DNA from: Bacillota bacterium
GTDB taxonomy: Bacteria > Bacillota > Sulfobacillia > Sulfobacillales > Sulfobacillaceae
NCBI GenBank assembly: GCA_026627385.1
Contig: JAPNUR010000007.1
Span: 1 to 64,000 of the forward strand
Direction: 5' to 3'
DNA: 64,000 bases
Positions 8,320-16,964 of the stretch are shown piece after piece. How positions within the stretch are numbered: the stretch's first letter is position 1; each line of letters opens with the position of its first letter. The notes under the pieces are model-generated. The model saw only the letters and a list, made by a program, of their open reading frames with translations, did not search any database and was not told the DNA's origin. Position numbers and translations under genes: made by a program.

Positions 8320-10014
8320 ATGATGACAGCGATTCACCACCCATGGCCCCCCGATGCATACCCGGTGAATTCCAGGACTCTCAGAGTCCGCCTGCACATT
8401 ACTGATCGCCGCGTCCGCGGCGTGTGGGCGCATTACGGCGACCGCTACGCGACAACGCTTTCCCGAACCGTGCCCATGACCCAGGTAGGCGAAGCCGAGT
8501 GGGCTGACATCTGGGAAGTAGACCTGGTTTCGCCCAGTGGCCGATTTCGGTATGTCTTTGAGATTCAGATGGCGGATGGATCAACTCTTGTTCTGGGACG
8601 GACAGGCATGGGCGCCGACTTGTTAGGTGAACCCTTCCAGTATGCGCAAATCTCGGCAAGGAACACGCCAACGGTTCCGACATGGGTGGCGGACGCCGTA
8701 GGTTACGAAATTTTCCCGGATCGATTTTTCCGAGATCCCGCTGCCAAAGATCCTGGGCGAAGGCTAGTTCCGTGGGATAGTCGCCCTGGGCAATCGACAT
8801 TTTTCGGCGGAACATTGGCCGGCATTCGTGAAAAACTTTCGTATCTAGAAGATCTGGGTATTTCCCTCATCTACCTTACGCCTATCTTTCGCGCTGCGAC
8901 GAATCATCGGTACGATACCGAGGATTATTACACGGTCGATCCGTTGCTGGGGTCCGTCGACGATTTAGTCGCGCTGGTGCGCGACGCTCATGATCGGGGT
9001 ATGAAGGTGATCCTCGACGCCGTGTTCAACCACACGAGCGACCGGTTTTTTGCATTTCAGGAGGTCTGTCGCCTCGGCAAGGCCTCCCGTTACTGGGGTT
9101 GGTACTTCGTTGACGGCGATCGGGTTAGCACCAATCCGGTAAACTACCGAACGTTTGCCAATGTAATCGCCTCCATGCCCAAAGTCAACCATGCGCATCC
9201 CGAGGCGGAAGCCTACTTTTTGGACGTCGCGACCTACTGGATGGATCTGGCCGGCATTGATGGCTGGCGGCTCGACGTGGCCGACGAGGTGGACCACGCG
9301 TTTTGGCGGAAGTTTCGGGAGCGGGTGAAGGCCCAAAACCCCGAAGCACTGGTGGTCGGGGAGGTGTGGCACGATCCCACGCCGTGGTTGACTGGCGACC
9401 AATGGGATGGCGCGATGAACTACTTGCTGCGCGAAGTGCTGGTGGATTTCTTTGGGCGGCAACGCCTTTCGCTCCCGCAGTTCGCCCGCAAAGTCGATGG
9501 TCTCCTCCATTCCCAGACGGACCCCGCCATTACGGCGGGACTGAACCTCGTGGGGAGTCACGATACGCCCCGGATCTTGACAGTGTTGGGAGACGATCCT
9601 CAACGATTGCTGGCCGTGATGGCCATGTTACTGACGTGGGTAGGCATTCCCCTGATTTACTACGGCGACGAAGTCGGCATGAAAGGCGAAGGTGACCCGG
9701 AATGCCGAGCCGGCATGGAATGGCCATCACCTAATCAGCCTCCGCCGCTTCTGGTGGCGATTCGCCGTTTGATCCAAATTCGCCGCGAGCACCGTGCGCT
9801 CAGAACAGGTTCCCTGGTGATCGATCATGAATTGGCGCGACGCCACCATGTCTTTCAATACGTCCGCCACGGGGCCAACGAGGATATCATTGTGACCTTC
9901 AATGGCTCGGAGGACCTGTGGCATCAAGAGCCTGGCCGCACGACCCTATTTTCGACTACGACGGATTCCGCGGGCCTGGCGCCTGGAGCTGTCGAAATCT
10001 GGCAAAGGGGTTAG
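8320..10014 (+). CDS. GH13 neopullulanase / cyclomaltodextrinase-like amylase
   Basis: 564 residues and no signal peptide, so intracellular. An N-terminal beta domain (~1-120) of the type found in neopullulanases and cyclomaltodextrinases precedes the catalytic barrel. All four GH13 blocks are intact: I ILDAVFNHTSD, II GWRLDVADEV with the nucleophile Asp, III VVGEVWHDP with the acid Glu, and IV NLVGSHDTPRIL with the transition-state Asp. It would hydrolyse imported maltodextrins, cyclodextrins or pullulan fragments before the GH31 enzyme finishes the job. GAGGAGG at 8307-8313 gives a six-base spacing to the ATG at 8320; the in-frame upstream extension has no such site. Substrate range within the neopullulanase group cannot be decided from sequence alone. 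Confidence 0.92.
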   Translation: MMTAIHHPWPPDAYPVNSRTLRVRLHITDRRVRGVWAHYGDRYATTLSRTVPMTQVGEAEWADIWEVDLVSPSGRFRYVFEIQMADGSTLVLGRTGMGADLLGEPFQYAQISARNTPTVPTWVADAVGYEIFPDRFFRDPAAKDPGRRLVPWDSRPGQSTFFGGTLAGIREKLSYLEDLGISLIYLTPIFRAATNHRYDTEDYYTVDPLLGSVDDLVALVRDAHDRGMKVILDAVFNHTSDRFFAFQEVCRLGKASRYWGWYFVDGDRVSTNPVNYRTFANVIASMPKVNHAHPEAEAYFLDVATYWMDLAGIDGWRLDVADEVDHAFWRKFRERVKAQNPEALVVGEVWHDPTPWLTGDQWDGAMNYLLREVLVDFFGRQRLSLPQFARKVDGLLHSQTDPAITAGLNLVGSHDTPRILTVLGDDPQRLLAVMAMLLTWVGIPLIYYGDEVGMKGEGDPECRAGMEWPSPNQPPPLLVAIRRLIQIRREHRALRTGSLVIDHELARRHHVFQYVRHGANEDIIVTFNGSEDLWHQEPGRTTLFSTTTDSAGLAPGAVEIWQRG

Positions 10015-10414
10015 GCAACGCTGTGGACGCCCACCCGATTGGCTAGAGGTGACGGAGGAGGGGCGAACGTTTGCCCATAAAGACCTCGATGCGCAGGGGC
10101 ATGAGGCAGAAGAGGCAGGTCGGGGATGTTGAGGAAAGACATTGCTGGTCGTCCGGGTGCATCGCCGCTGTGACACGGTCGCCGATGGGCTGCACGGGGG
10201 TTATCTCCGCGGGGGATTCCCCGCTGGATTTTCGAGTGCTGGCGGTCTGAAACAGATTGGTGAACGGGACTTGAAGGATTGGCGCTCAGAAATGCCGATC
10301 GGGCACTTCGTCATACGCGCGTCGCCACCATGCGGAGGGTCTGTTACCGCAACATGCCGTGGTCTTTGCGCGTTGTTAGCGGCGCATGTCTCGTTGTGAA
10401 AGGGGGATTTCTTT
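10015..10414. other. 400-bp region without a supported gene
   Basis: Between the two GH13 genes. A short hairpin with arms CGCGGGG and CCCCGC lies near 10208-10224. The remaining frames are short and Arg-rich with no family features. The next gene's ribosome site AAAGGGGG is at 10399-10406. No clear promoter was found. Confidence 0.5.
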
Positions 10415-12736
10415 GTGAGTCGTGACAGTTTTGGAGCAGGTCGTCAGCGAGTGTGGAAAACATTTGTTACGATAATGGCTGCGTTCTGCTGCGGCGGGTG
10501 GGTCGTGCAGCCATCATATCGGCCGGCGTCTTCTGCGTCAGCGGCTCCGGCATCGGGACCGTGGAGCGACTATCTGTATTTCAACGGGTTTAACACCTTC
10601 TACCGGTCTCCATTTAACGCGGTTCCGACGGGCGGCACGTTACGTCTTCGTTTGGTGGGGCCGGCGTCTTTGACCAACGCGACGATTCAAATCCAGACAG
10701 CTAACGGCACGCCGGCTCCGGTGCCGACCATAGCTATGCACCGTGTGGTGCAACAACGCCCTGGCACTGCTCCCGGCGTCGGCAACCTCAGGAACCGGTC
10801 GATTTGGGAAGGGCAGGTGCCGGCCCGGGATTTTCAAACTCCTGGGGTGCTAGAATATGATTTTCGCGTCGTAGACCATGGGGATGTGGCGTATTACGCC
10901 AACGGGGAGGCGGGATACGGGGGGATGGGCAGTGTCTATCCCAACCCGTTTGCGTTGGTCTATTACGACATCACCGTCTATGCGCGGTCGTTCAGCACGC
11001 CCGCTTGGTTGCGTCACGGAATTATGTACGAAATTATGCCCGACCGTTTCTACGACGGCGATCCGGCGCTCACGGCCATCTATGACAATCCTGAAACCCA
11101 GCGGGCGGTCGTCGTCAGCTCCTCAGGCCAGCAGGAGCTCGTGCCGATCCAATTTCACAAAAACTGGGATAGCACGCCGTGTGATCCCAATGTGGTGGCC
11201 AACCCTCTAAGTCCGCATTATCGTCAGGAACTGGCGCTTCGGTGCAACGGCACATGGAATACCGACTACTACGGCGGGGATCTTCAAGGCATCATAGACA
11301 AGCTCGGCTATCTGAAGAGTCTCGGAGTCTCTATCTTGTACTTGACACCTATTTTCGAGGCCGATTGGAATAACAAGTACGATACCGGTAACTACTTCAA
11401 AGTCGATCCGGGATTTGGCACCCTCGGAACGTTCCTGCAATTGGTACAAAAAGCCAAGGCATTGGGCATGCATGTGATTCTGGACGGCGCTTTCGAGGAT
11501 ATAAGCTCGGACAGCGCGTACTTTAACATGTTTGGCACCTATAAGACTGTAGGCGCCTGGCAGGAGCACCTCAATCCGAAGATGCATTCTCCCTATTACC
11601 ATTGGTTCTTGTGGGAACCGGGCCAAAATCCTCCGTATCAGGATTGGTTTGGGATTCCCGACATGGTCCTCACCAACACCCAGTCGAACAGCTACCAGCA
11701 TTTCATCTATGGTGCCTTCGACCCCCACGATCCGACAAATCCAGTGAAGAACTCAGTCGCGGATTATTGGCTCAGTCTCGGAGCGTCCGGGTGGCGCCTA
11801 GACTCCGCCGACAGCAGCAACTACTCGATTGCCTGGTGGACGGCGTTTCGGAAAGCCGTGTTAAGAGCCGATCCGAATGCTGCCTTGATCGGGGAAGACT
11901 GGAACAATCCTACGGATGATAACGGTGTAGACTGGTTGACGGGCACCACCTGGGATTCCACGATGAACTATCCTTTTCGCAACGCCATCATCTCGTTCTT
12001 TCGCGGCACCTACAACGACGGAAACGTCCAAAACTATGGGATGACCGCTCAGCAGTTTGGATCGACGTTGATGCAGATGTTACAAGACTATCCCCAACCG
12101 GCTATGTACGCGGAGATGAACCTCTTGGGTTCTCAGGACACCGAGCGGATCTTGACCATCTTGGAAGGCGCTCCGGACGCCAACGCGTTGACTCCGTATC
12201 AGCAAGCGACCTGGAAGCCAACGCCAGCCCAAGCGCGCATGGGTATCGCGAAGCTGGAGGAGGTTGCCGCCTTTCAGTACGGGTTTGTCGGTGTTCCGGA
12301 TATTTATTACGGAGACGAAGCAGGGATGATTGGCTATACGGACCCGCTCAATCGCGCGGCCTACCCGTGGGGACACGCTGATGAAGCTCTCATCCACTAT
12401 TTTCAGAGACTCGGCAGAATCCGGAACAACAACGTCGTCTTGCAAAGCGGCGGATACGCGCAATTATATGCACGCGGGCAGGATTTTGCCTATGCTCGCT
12501 ACATTCGGAACGGCGTGGATGCGTTCGGCCATCCTGCCCATGATGCTACCGCTGTCGTTGTCGTCAACAACGGCCCGCCCCGGACGCTAACCATTCCGAT
12601 GCAAGGATTGTTGCCTAACGGAACCCGACTAACCAATGAATTGCCGCCGGGTGGAACCGTGACGGTGCAAGATGGCCGGTTGCGGCTGCGATTATCGCAA
12701 TATGGAGCTGTGATGTTGTTCACGACACACGCGTGA
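10415..12736 (+). CDS. Secreted GH13-family amylase-like protein with altered histidine positions
   Basis: 773 residues from GTG 10415, with AAAGGGGG eight bases upstream. A signal peptide (basic start, then FVTIMAAFCCGGWVV) leads into an Ala/Ser linker. An N-terminal beta domain covers ~50-190, the GH13 barrel ~200-680, and a C-terminal beta domain the end. The catalytic acids are kept: Asp463 in GWRLDSAD, Glu494 in IGEDWN and Asp575 in GSQDTER. Region I however reads VILDGAFED (354-362) where relatives have DAVFNH, and region IV has Gln574 where relatives have His. Both histidines that hold the sugar at subsite -1 are therefore missing. It could be an altered glucan enzyme, a transferase or a binding protein. 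Role in external starch use is inferred from the island. Confidence 0.88.
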   Translation: MSRDSFGAGRQRVWKTFVTIMAAFCCGGWVVQPSYRPASSASAAPASGPWSDYLYFNGFNTFYRSPFNAVPTGGTLRLRLVGPASLTNATIQIQTANGTPAPVPTIAMHRVVQQRPGTAPGVGNLRNRSIWEGQVPARDFQTPGVLEYDFRVVDHGDVAYYANGEAGYGGMGSVYPNPFALVYYDITVYARSFSTPAWLRHGIMYEIMPDRFYDGDPALTAIYDNPETQRAVVVSSSGQQELVPIQFHKNWDSTPCDPNVVANPLSPHYRQELALRCNGTWNTDYYGGDLQGIIDKLGYLKSLGVSILYLTPIFEADWNNKYDTGNYFKVDPGFGTLGTFLQLVQKAKALGMHVILDGAFEDISSDSAYFNMFGTYKTVGAWQEHLNPKMHSPYYHWFLWEPGQNPPYQDWFGIPDMVLTNTQSNSYQHFIYGAFDPHDPTNPVKNSVADYWLSLGASGWRLDSADSSNYSIAWWTAFRKAVLRADPNAALIGEDWNNPTDDNGVDWLTGTTWDSTMNYPFRNAIISFFRGTYNDGNVQNYGMTAQQFGSTLMQMLQDYPQPAMYAEMNLLGSQDTERILTILEGAPDANALTPYQQATWKPTPAQARMGIAKLEEVAAFQYGFVGVPDIYYGDEAGMIGYTDPLNRAAYPWGHADEALIHYFQRLGRIRNNNVVLQSGGYAQLYARGQDFAYARYIRNGVDAFGHPAHDATAVVVVNNGPPRTLTIPMQGLLPNGTRLTNELPPGGTVTVQDGRLRLRLSQYGAVMLFTTHA

Positions 12737-13603
12737 CAGGGGAGGCTTGAGCAATCATTCGGGTACGAAGGCTTGACGCCTCCGAGCTATCCGGTCCTAC
12801 TGATTCGACTTTTGCAGAGACTTCACGGGCCGTCGTTTTGCCGAGAAGCCGATGGGACACTGGAGTGTGAGAATGCAACGGGCATGCCGGGTGTGGGGAG
12901 GTACAGGACGTATCCTTGTGGATGTGGGACGTATGCTCGGCCACTTGTGTGCTGCATTCCATGCGCCGCGTGCTAGACGCGCTCTTAGCTAGGTTTGTCC
13001 CATGTATCCGGAACTTGCAGATCCAAAAACGACTGACTGGCCTCCACGCCCATCGGGTCAGGTGACGATTGGTCCACGTAAACGCAAATAGCCCCCAGCC
13101 ATACCAACTATGGCCATCGAGGAAGAAACATGTTGACCTGAGGGCTCATATCGCGCCAGAACACGCTCCGTGACAAAGGTTTTGATGGTCTATCCACAAC
13201 ACTCTTGCCCCGGCAGCCGCGTGTCCGCGAAAAATCGCGTCCGCGGTTCCCTAGATTTCGGCGATAGGGCATCGCGTGGCTCAACGGACTTTGGGGGCAG
13301 GGCACGCATTTTACGTCTGAGCTACCGGCACGTCGGGTCAGAGCTGGACGACTTTGGGTCCGGCGCGCCGCTCGGCGTTCCGCGTGTGCTTCACGTTATG
13401 CCTGTCAATGCGCCGATGTGCCCCGATTGTCCAGCCTCGGACATGATGCCGGAGGCCGCTCTTCAGGTGACTTTCAGCACATTTCTGGTTAAAGAAAAAG
13501 GAAGCGAAATGGCGGCTGTCGAATTTTACGCTGCACAGGCGACGCGACGGCATAGAGAATGGCTTCTCGTGCGAGAGCCGTGGTTGGAGTGAAGGGCGGC
13601 CGA
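12737..13603. other. 867-bp low-density region, possibly decayed DNA
   Basis: No supported gene. The open frame 13170-13592 (+) shows no family motif and overlaps the next start. Imperfect pairing of AGCCCCCAG (13089-13097) with CTGAGGGCT (13138-13146) encloses a smaller GCCATA/TATGGC hairpin. The stretch 13480-13510, read on the minus strand, is a pyrimidine-rich CTTCCTTTTTCTTTAACC resembling some IS ends, but I cannot match it to a named family. Decayed mobile DNA is a guess. Confidence 0.35.
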
Positions 13604-14257
13604 ATGATGAGCCGGGGAAGGCGATATGCGCTAGCTACAGGGCTCGGGTTGATGATGACGATGACGGCGATGCCATTAGTCCATGCGGCCGTTTGGGCGG
13701 GGCCTGGCCGGCAGCCAGGGTCGCCCGTCGAATTGAGGCAAAAGACGTTGGCAGTGCTCGGGGGCAAGGTTCTCGCGATGGTGACGCGCGGGGCCGGCAT
13801 TGTGGGCTTGGTGGATGCTCAGGGGGCGCGGGTCCTGTGGCTGGAACTCGACCCGTTGGCACGCCCGGTATCGCTGCGGATTGCCCCAGAGGCCGTTACG
13901 TGGGCCGGCCGATGGCAATGGTTGTCGCGTGTGAATTTAACAGGCGACCGAGTCATTGTGGTGGTCATGCACCGGCAGGTGCAAGGCGGTTTTGCCGAGG
14001 TCCTCGGCTACGGGCGCGTGGTGGGACGCCAGGGAAACACCGTGTGGATACGCCCTGTGCGTTTGGCGGCGAACCCTGCCTGTGGGGCGCTGCAGCCTGG
14101 GGTGTTTTCTGCATTAATAACGAGGGCCACGCAATGGACATCCTCGAAGGGGTGGCTTCCAGTCGATAGTTTGGTGCAGTATACCGCTTATGGCACGTCG
14201 GACGGACGGCGGCTGCTAGGTGGCGTCGAGGACTACGGCCGGGCTCCCTGTCCCTGA
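13604..14257 (+). CDS. Predicted secreted protein of unknown function
   Basis: 217 residues from ATG 13604. Upstream in-frame starts exist (13559, GTG 13589), and no start has a strong ribosome site. The N-terminus is a clear signal peptide: MMSRGRRYALATGLGLMMTM, then TAMPLVHAA as a likely cleavage site. The rest is beta-strand-like and rich in Val, Gly and Trp, with no domain I recognise. Two cysteines near the middle-to-end (NPACGAL) and one at the extreme end could form a disulfide outside the cell. It stands alone between a decayed region and an IS3 remnant, so neighbours say nothing firm about its job. Confidence 0.6.
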   Translation: MMSRGRRYALATGLGLMMTMTAMPLVHAAVWAGPGRQPGSPVELRQKTLAVLGGKVLAMVTRGAGIVGLVDAQGARVLWLELDPLARPVSLRIAPEAVTWAGRWQWLSRVNLTGDRVIVVVMHRQVQGGFAEVLGYGRVVGRQGNTVWIRPVRLAANPACGALQPGVFSALITRATQWTSSKGWLPVDSLVQYTAYGTSDGRRLLGGVEDYGRAPCP

Positions 14258-14346
14258 CCAAGAAACTGGGCATGGATCTCAGATCATTCCTTTCCGATGT
14301 TGAGCCCCGCCTTTTATTGGCAAGGGGTGGTGGTGATCACGCGGAC

Positions 14347-14715
14347 TGGTGTTAGTCTAAATTGGGGACACCTCGAATTGAGACGCGATGATACAATAAT
14401 TCTCAATTGAGGTGAATCCGATGACCAAAGCAATACGGGATGGCGGGCAGCATGAGTCGGAAGGGGAATGGCTGTGACAGTGCCACGATTGAATTATGGC
14501 ACAGTCTCCTGAACAGGAGCTCATTTACCTGACGAAATTTCGAAGCCGAGAGGGAGCCGAACGGGCGATCTTTGTCTATATCGAGATTTTCTATAATCGG
14601 CAGCGAGTCCACAGTGCCCTGGAATATCAGACCCCAACCGAAGCTGAAGCGGCATATCAGGCGCGATCTGGTTAATGTCTCCGTTCCGGGTGTCCATTTT
14701 ATTGACACAGATCCA
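14347..14715 (+). mobile_element. Internally deleted IS3-family element with both ends
   Basis: The left end at 14347 (TGGTGTTAG, then GGGGACACC) and the reverse complement of the right end at 14715 (TGGATCTGTGTCAAT, then ATGGACACC) agree over much of ~26 bases, as expected for IS3-family terminal repeats. A full element is about 1.2-1.5 kb; here only 369 bp remain, with the tail of the transposase and a short ATG-started stub at 14421. No flanking target duplication was checked in detail. The element cannot move itself but keeps the ends a related transposase would need. Confidence 0.6.
14511..14675 (+). pseudogene. IS3-family transposase (OrfB) C-terminal remnant
   Basis: 54 codons ending in TAA read EQELIYLTKFRSREGAER, then FVYIEIFYNRQRVHSALEY and QTPTEAEAAYQA. 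This is the conserved C-terminal end of the DDE integrase of IS3-family elements, where the glutamate helix is followed by the YN.RRxHSALgy.tP motif. The preceding bases still resemble the CYDN-MAES block but carry stops and frame changes, and the N-terminal two thirds are missing. Confidence 0.85.
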
Positions 14716-14760
14716 CTCGCCCGTTGTCACATGGTTGGGACTGCGGGACAGGTTTCAGAC

Positions 14761-15093
14761 TTAAGACCCGGGGATAAGCAATTTAGCCAGTAGTCCGAGG
14801 GTCATGACCAGGATCAGCCCCAAGGCCCAGGTCCACCGTCGATCCATGGCTTCGAACCGCCGCTCCATGGCTTCGAACCGTCGGTCGATGGCTTCAAATC
14901 GCCGATCGATGGCTTCGAACCGCCGGTCGATGGCATTGAAGCGTTCGTCTACAGCTTTTTTGAAGTCCGCGAGATCCTGCCTGATCTCAGTTATTTGGAT
15001 TTTAAGGTCGTCAAGCCGCTGCAGAATGAGCCAGCTTACACTGACTTTTTCGTCAATGCTGGGCCCCTCGCTGGTGTCCGGGTTTTCGGCCAT
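14761..15093 (-). CDS. Heptad-repeat coiled-coil protein with C-terminal membrane anchor
   Basis: 110 residues from ATG 15093, with GCGAGG six bases upstream; a TTG at 15114 is less likely. The order is a short polar head, a coiled coil (LILQRLDDLKIQITEIRQDL), then five consecutive seven-residue units of the form F-E-A-I/M-D/E-R-R, and a C-terminal hydrophobic helix (WALGLILVMTLGLLAKLLI). Such tail-anchored repeat proteins are known in several bacteria, for example the Borrelia Bdr type, without a settled function. The repeat number is likely variable because the DNA repeats too. It borders the IS3 remnant and precedes the pyr operon on the opposite strand. Confidence 0.75.
   Translation of the reverse strand: MAENPDTSEGPSIDEKVSVSWLILQRLDDLKIQITEIRQDLADFKKAVDERFNAIDRRFEAIDRRFEAIDRRFEAMERRFEAMDRRWTWALGLILVMTLGLLAKLLIPGS
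14841..14945. repeat. Five tandem 21-bp repeats
   Basis: The unit, read on the plus strand, is close to GATCGATGGCTTCGAACCGCC and recurs five times with a few changes. Each unit encodes one heptad of the coiled-coil gene on the minus strand. A 21-bp period keeps the reading frame when copies are gained or lost by slippage. Confidence 0.9.
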
Positions 15094-15372
15094 ACGCATC
15101 CTCGCCTTTCTCAAGTTTTAGTATAGCATGCGACGTGTGATGAGTTCGCGCGACATCTCGACTGCAGTCGACACCAGACCCCGAGAAGCAGTGAACACAC
15201 TGGTTCACCTCACCTTTTTCGACCATCATGAGACTTACACGGGTTCGCACGTTCTCCTCGACTCCACTGGTTCAAATTGTAACCCGCCATCTAGGAGAGA
15301 GCGCGCGCCGCGCGTCCAAGGCCTCTACATGGTATCGCCATAGGCGACGGGGACAAAATTTCCTGGATACCC

Positions 15373-15401
15373 TTTACCCTGTGGAGCGTGTGATCTACAC
15401 T
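15373..15401 (+). promoter_or_regulatory. Candidate promoter of the pyr operon
   Basis: TTTACC (15373-15378) and TACACT (15396-15401) are separated by exactly 17 bases, and each matches four of six consensus positions. Transcription would start near 15408, just ahead of the PyrR-binding stem. The segment 15094-15372 upstream contains no gene I can support. Confidence 0.5.
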
Positions 15402-15426
15402 GGGACGGGAACACTGACCTTTAAAC

Positions 15427-15444
15427 CCAGTCCCGTGAGACTGG
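15427..15444 (+). promoter_or_regulatory. PyrR-binding RNA stem-loop
   Basis: CCAGTC (15427-15432) pairs with GACTGG (15439-15444) around the hexaloop CCGTGA, which fits the CNGNGA loop recognised by PyrR in Bacillus. The purine-rich AAAGGAG follows. PyrR with bound UMP would hold this stem, letting the downstream terminator form; without it, an antiterminator could form. Confidence 0.85.
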
Positions 15445-15462
15445 AAAGGAGCGGGTGCTATT

Positions 15463-15495
15463 GCTCTAGCCGTCTCGGGGTTAGAGCATTTTTTA
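15463..15495 (+). terminator. Attenuator terminator of the pyr operon
   Basis: GCTCTAGCC pairs with GGTTAGAGC (ending at 15487) over nine positions with one G-U, and is followed by ATTTTTTAT. It lies 31 bases before the pyrR start. Together with the PyrR site it forms the classical UMP-dependent attenuator of Gram-positive pyr operons. Confidence 0.9.
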
Positions 15496-15517
15496 TGCGG
15501 AGGGCGAGGAGTAGCGG

Positions 15518-16048
15518 ATGTCCGTTATTATGGATGCTGATGCCATGGCCCGCACCTTAATGCGCATGGCACATCAAATTGCCGAACGCAACCCCACATT
15601 AGAGGATCTCGTAATGGCGGGCATTCGTCGTCGCGGGGTGCCGCTAGCAGAGCGCATTGCGCGTAATCTTGAGCGCATCGATGGCGTCTGTCCGCCGGTA
15701 ATTGCCATTGATATTGAACCCTACCGTGACGATAGGTCGCACCCCCGCTCACGGGCCAGTTTTGGCGAGACACCAAGTATGTCGGATCAAGTCGTGATCC
15801 TGGTTGATGACGTGTTGTTTACCGGGCGTACCGTGCGCGCTGCCTTGGACGCCGTGGTGGATCGAGGCCGACCGCGCGCGGTGCAGCTGGCTGTGCTGGT
15901 TGACCGCGGACATCGCGAGTTGCCCATCCGCGCTGACTATGTTGGCAAGAATATTCCTACGGCGCGAAGCGAAAAGGTTCGCGTGCGCTTAACGGAATTG
16001 GATGGCGTTGACGAGGTAAGTGTGGTAAAGGAGGAACATGGCGATTAG
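15518..16048 (+). CDS. pyrR: Pyrimidine operon attenuation protein / uracil phosphoribosyltransferase
   Basis: 176 residues, the usual length. The PRPP-binding motif VVILVDDVLFTGRTVRAALD lies near 90-110, and VDRGHRELPIRADYVGKNIP is the typical late PyrR block. PyrR senses UMP versus PRPP, binds the leader stem and decides termination; it also has weak UPRTase activity. It is first in the operon, just behind its own attenuator. The start ATG 15518 follows GGCGAGGAG. Its 3' end overlaps pyrB by 11 bases. Confidence 0.97.
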   Translation: MSVIMDADAMARTLMRMAHQIAERNPTLEDLVMAGIRRRGVPLAERIARNLERIDGVCPPVIAIDIEPYRDDRSHPRSRASFGETPSMSDQVVILVDDVLFTGRTVRAALDAVVDRGRPRAVQLAVLVDRGHRELPIRADYVGKNIPTARSEKVRVRLTELDGVDEVSVVKEEHGD

Positions 16049-16964
16049 ACACCTGCTGCAGTTGGAAGGGATGGAACCGGCCGCGGTGCAGGAAATCCTC
16101 GAGTTGGCCATGCGTTTTAAGGCGGATGTGTTGACGGCGGATCGGTGTAAGCGCCATGAGCTGGCTGGCCGCGCGATCATGAACTGCTTCTTCGAGCCTA
16201 GTACGCGCACCAAAACCTCTTTTGAGTTGGCGGGTAAATATCTAGGGGCGGACGTGGTAAACTTTCAAACCCGCGGATCCAGTTTAGAAAAAGGGGAGAC
16301 CCTGGAGGACACGGCTCGTACGCTGGAGGCGATGGCGATTGATGTTTTGGTCATTCGTCATCAAGTGTCGGGTATTCCTGAGCGTCTTGCTGCCCGCGTG
16401 AAGGTTCCCGTGATCAATGCGGGTGACGGATTTCACGAGCATCCAACCCAGGGATTGCTCGACCTGTTAACAGTGTATGAAGAGTGGGGGCACATTGCGG
16501 GTCTTCACCTCGTGATCGTGGGCGACATTTTGCACAGCCGGGTGGCGCGATCAGACCTTTGGGGCTTTTTGGCCCTGGGTGCGCATGTGACCTTAGTCGG
16601 CCCACCGCAGCTTTTGCCACGCGATTGGGAGCGGCCAGGGCTACGGGTGACCGCATCCCTCAAATCAGCCCTTGCGGAAGCTGACGTGATTCAGGTCCTA
16701 CGGATCCAAAAGGAGCGGCAATCGCTGGTGGGGCTTCCGTCGTGGGAAGAATATCGGGCACGCTGGGGGATAACCCGCGACGTTTTAGGCAGCCTTCGGG
16801 AACACACCCTGATCATGCATCCTGGACCCCAAAATCGCGGCGTGGAAATTGATTCCGAGGTGATCAGTGGCAGGACCAGCAAGATTGCCCAGCAGGTGAC
16901 GAATGGGGTGGCGGTGCGCATGGCCGTGTTAACGTGGGTGTTAGGAGGTCCTTATGACAGATAA
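16038..16964 (+). CDS. pyrB: Aspartate carbamoyltransferase catalytic subunit
   Basis: 308 residues. It condenses carbamoyl phosphate with aspartate to carbamoyl aspartate, the committed step of UMP synthesis. The carbamoyl-phosphate motif is FEPSTRTKTSFELA near residue 53-66, the 80s-loop region follows (QTRGSSLEKGETLEDT), and HPTQGLLDLLTVYEEWG and MHPGPQNRGVEI are standard ATCase blocks. No regulatory-chain gene pyrI is nearby, in keeping with Gram-positive trimeric ATCases controlled at the RNA level by PyrR. AAAGGAGG precedes the ATG. Its end overlaps pyrC by 11 bases. Confidence 0.97.
   Translation: MAIRHLLQLEGMEPAAVQEILELAMRFKADVLTADRCKRHELAGRAIMNCFFEPSTRTKTSFELAGKYLGADVVNFQTRGSSLEKGETLEDTARTLEAMAIDVLVIRHQVSGIPERLAARVKVPVINAGDGFHEHPTQGLLDLLTVYEEWGHIAGLHLVIVGDILHSRVARSDLWGFLALGAHVTLVGPPQLLPRDWERPGLRVTASLKSALAEADVIQVLRIQKERQSLVGLPSWEEYRARWGITRDVLGSLREHTLIMHPGPQNRGVEIDSEVISGRTSKIAQQVTNGVAVRMAVLTWVLGGPYDR

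Noticed and set aside
13170-13592. 140-codon open frame in the gene-poor zone
   Set aside because: Composition typical of chance frames in GC-rich DNA, no motif, overlap with regions of imperfect inverted repeats.
14841-14945. 21-bp repeats considered as a CRISPR array
   Set aside because: The units are directly adjacent without spacers and encode a heptad coiled coil in frame.
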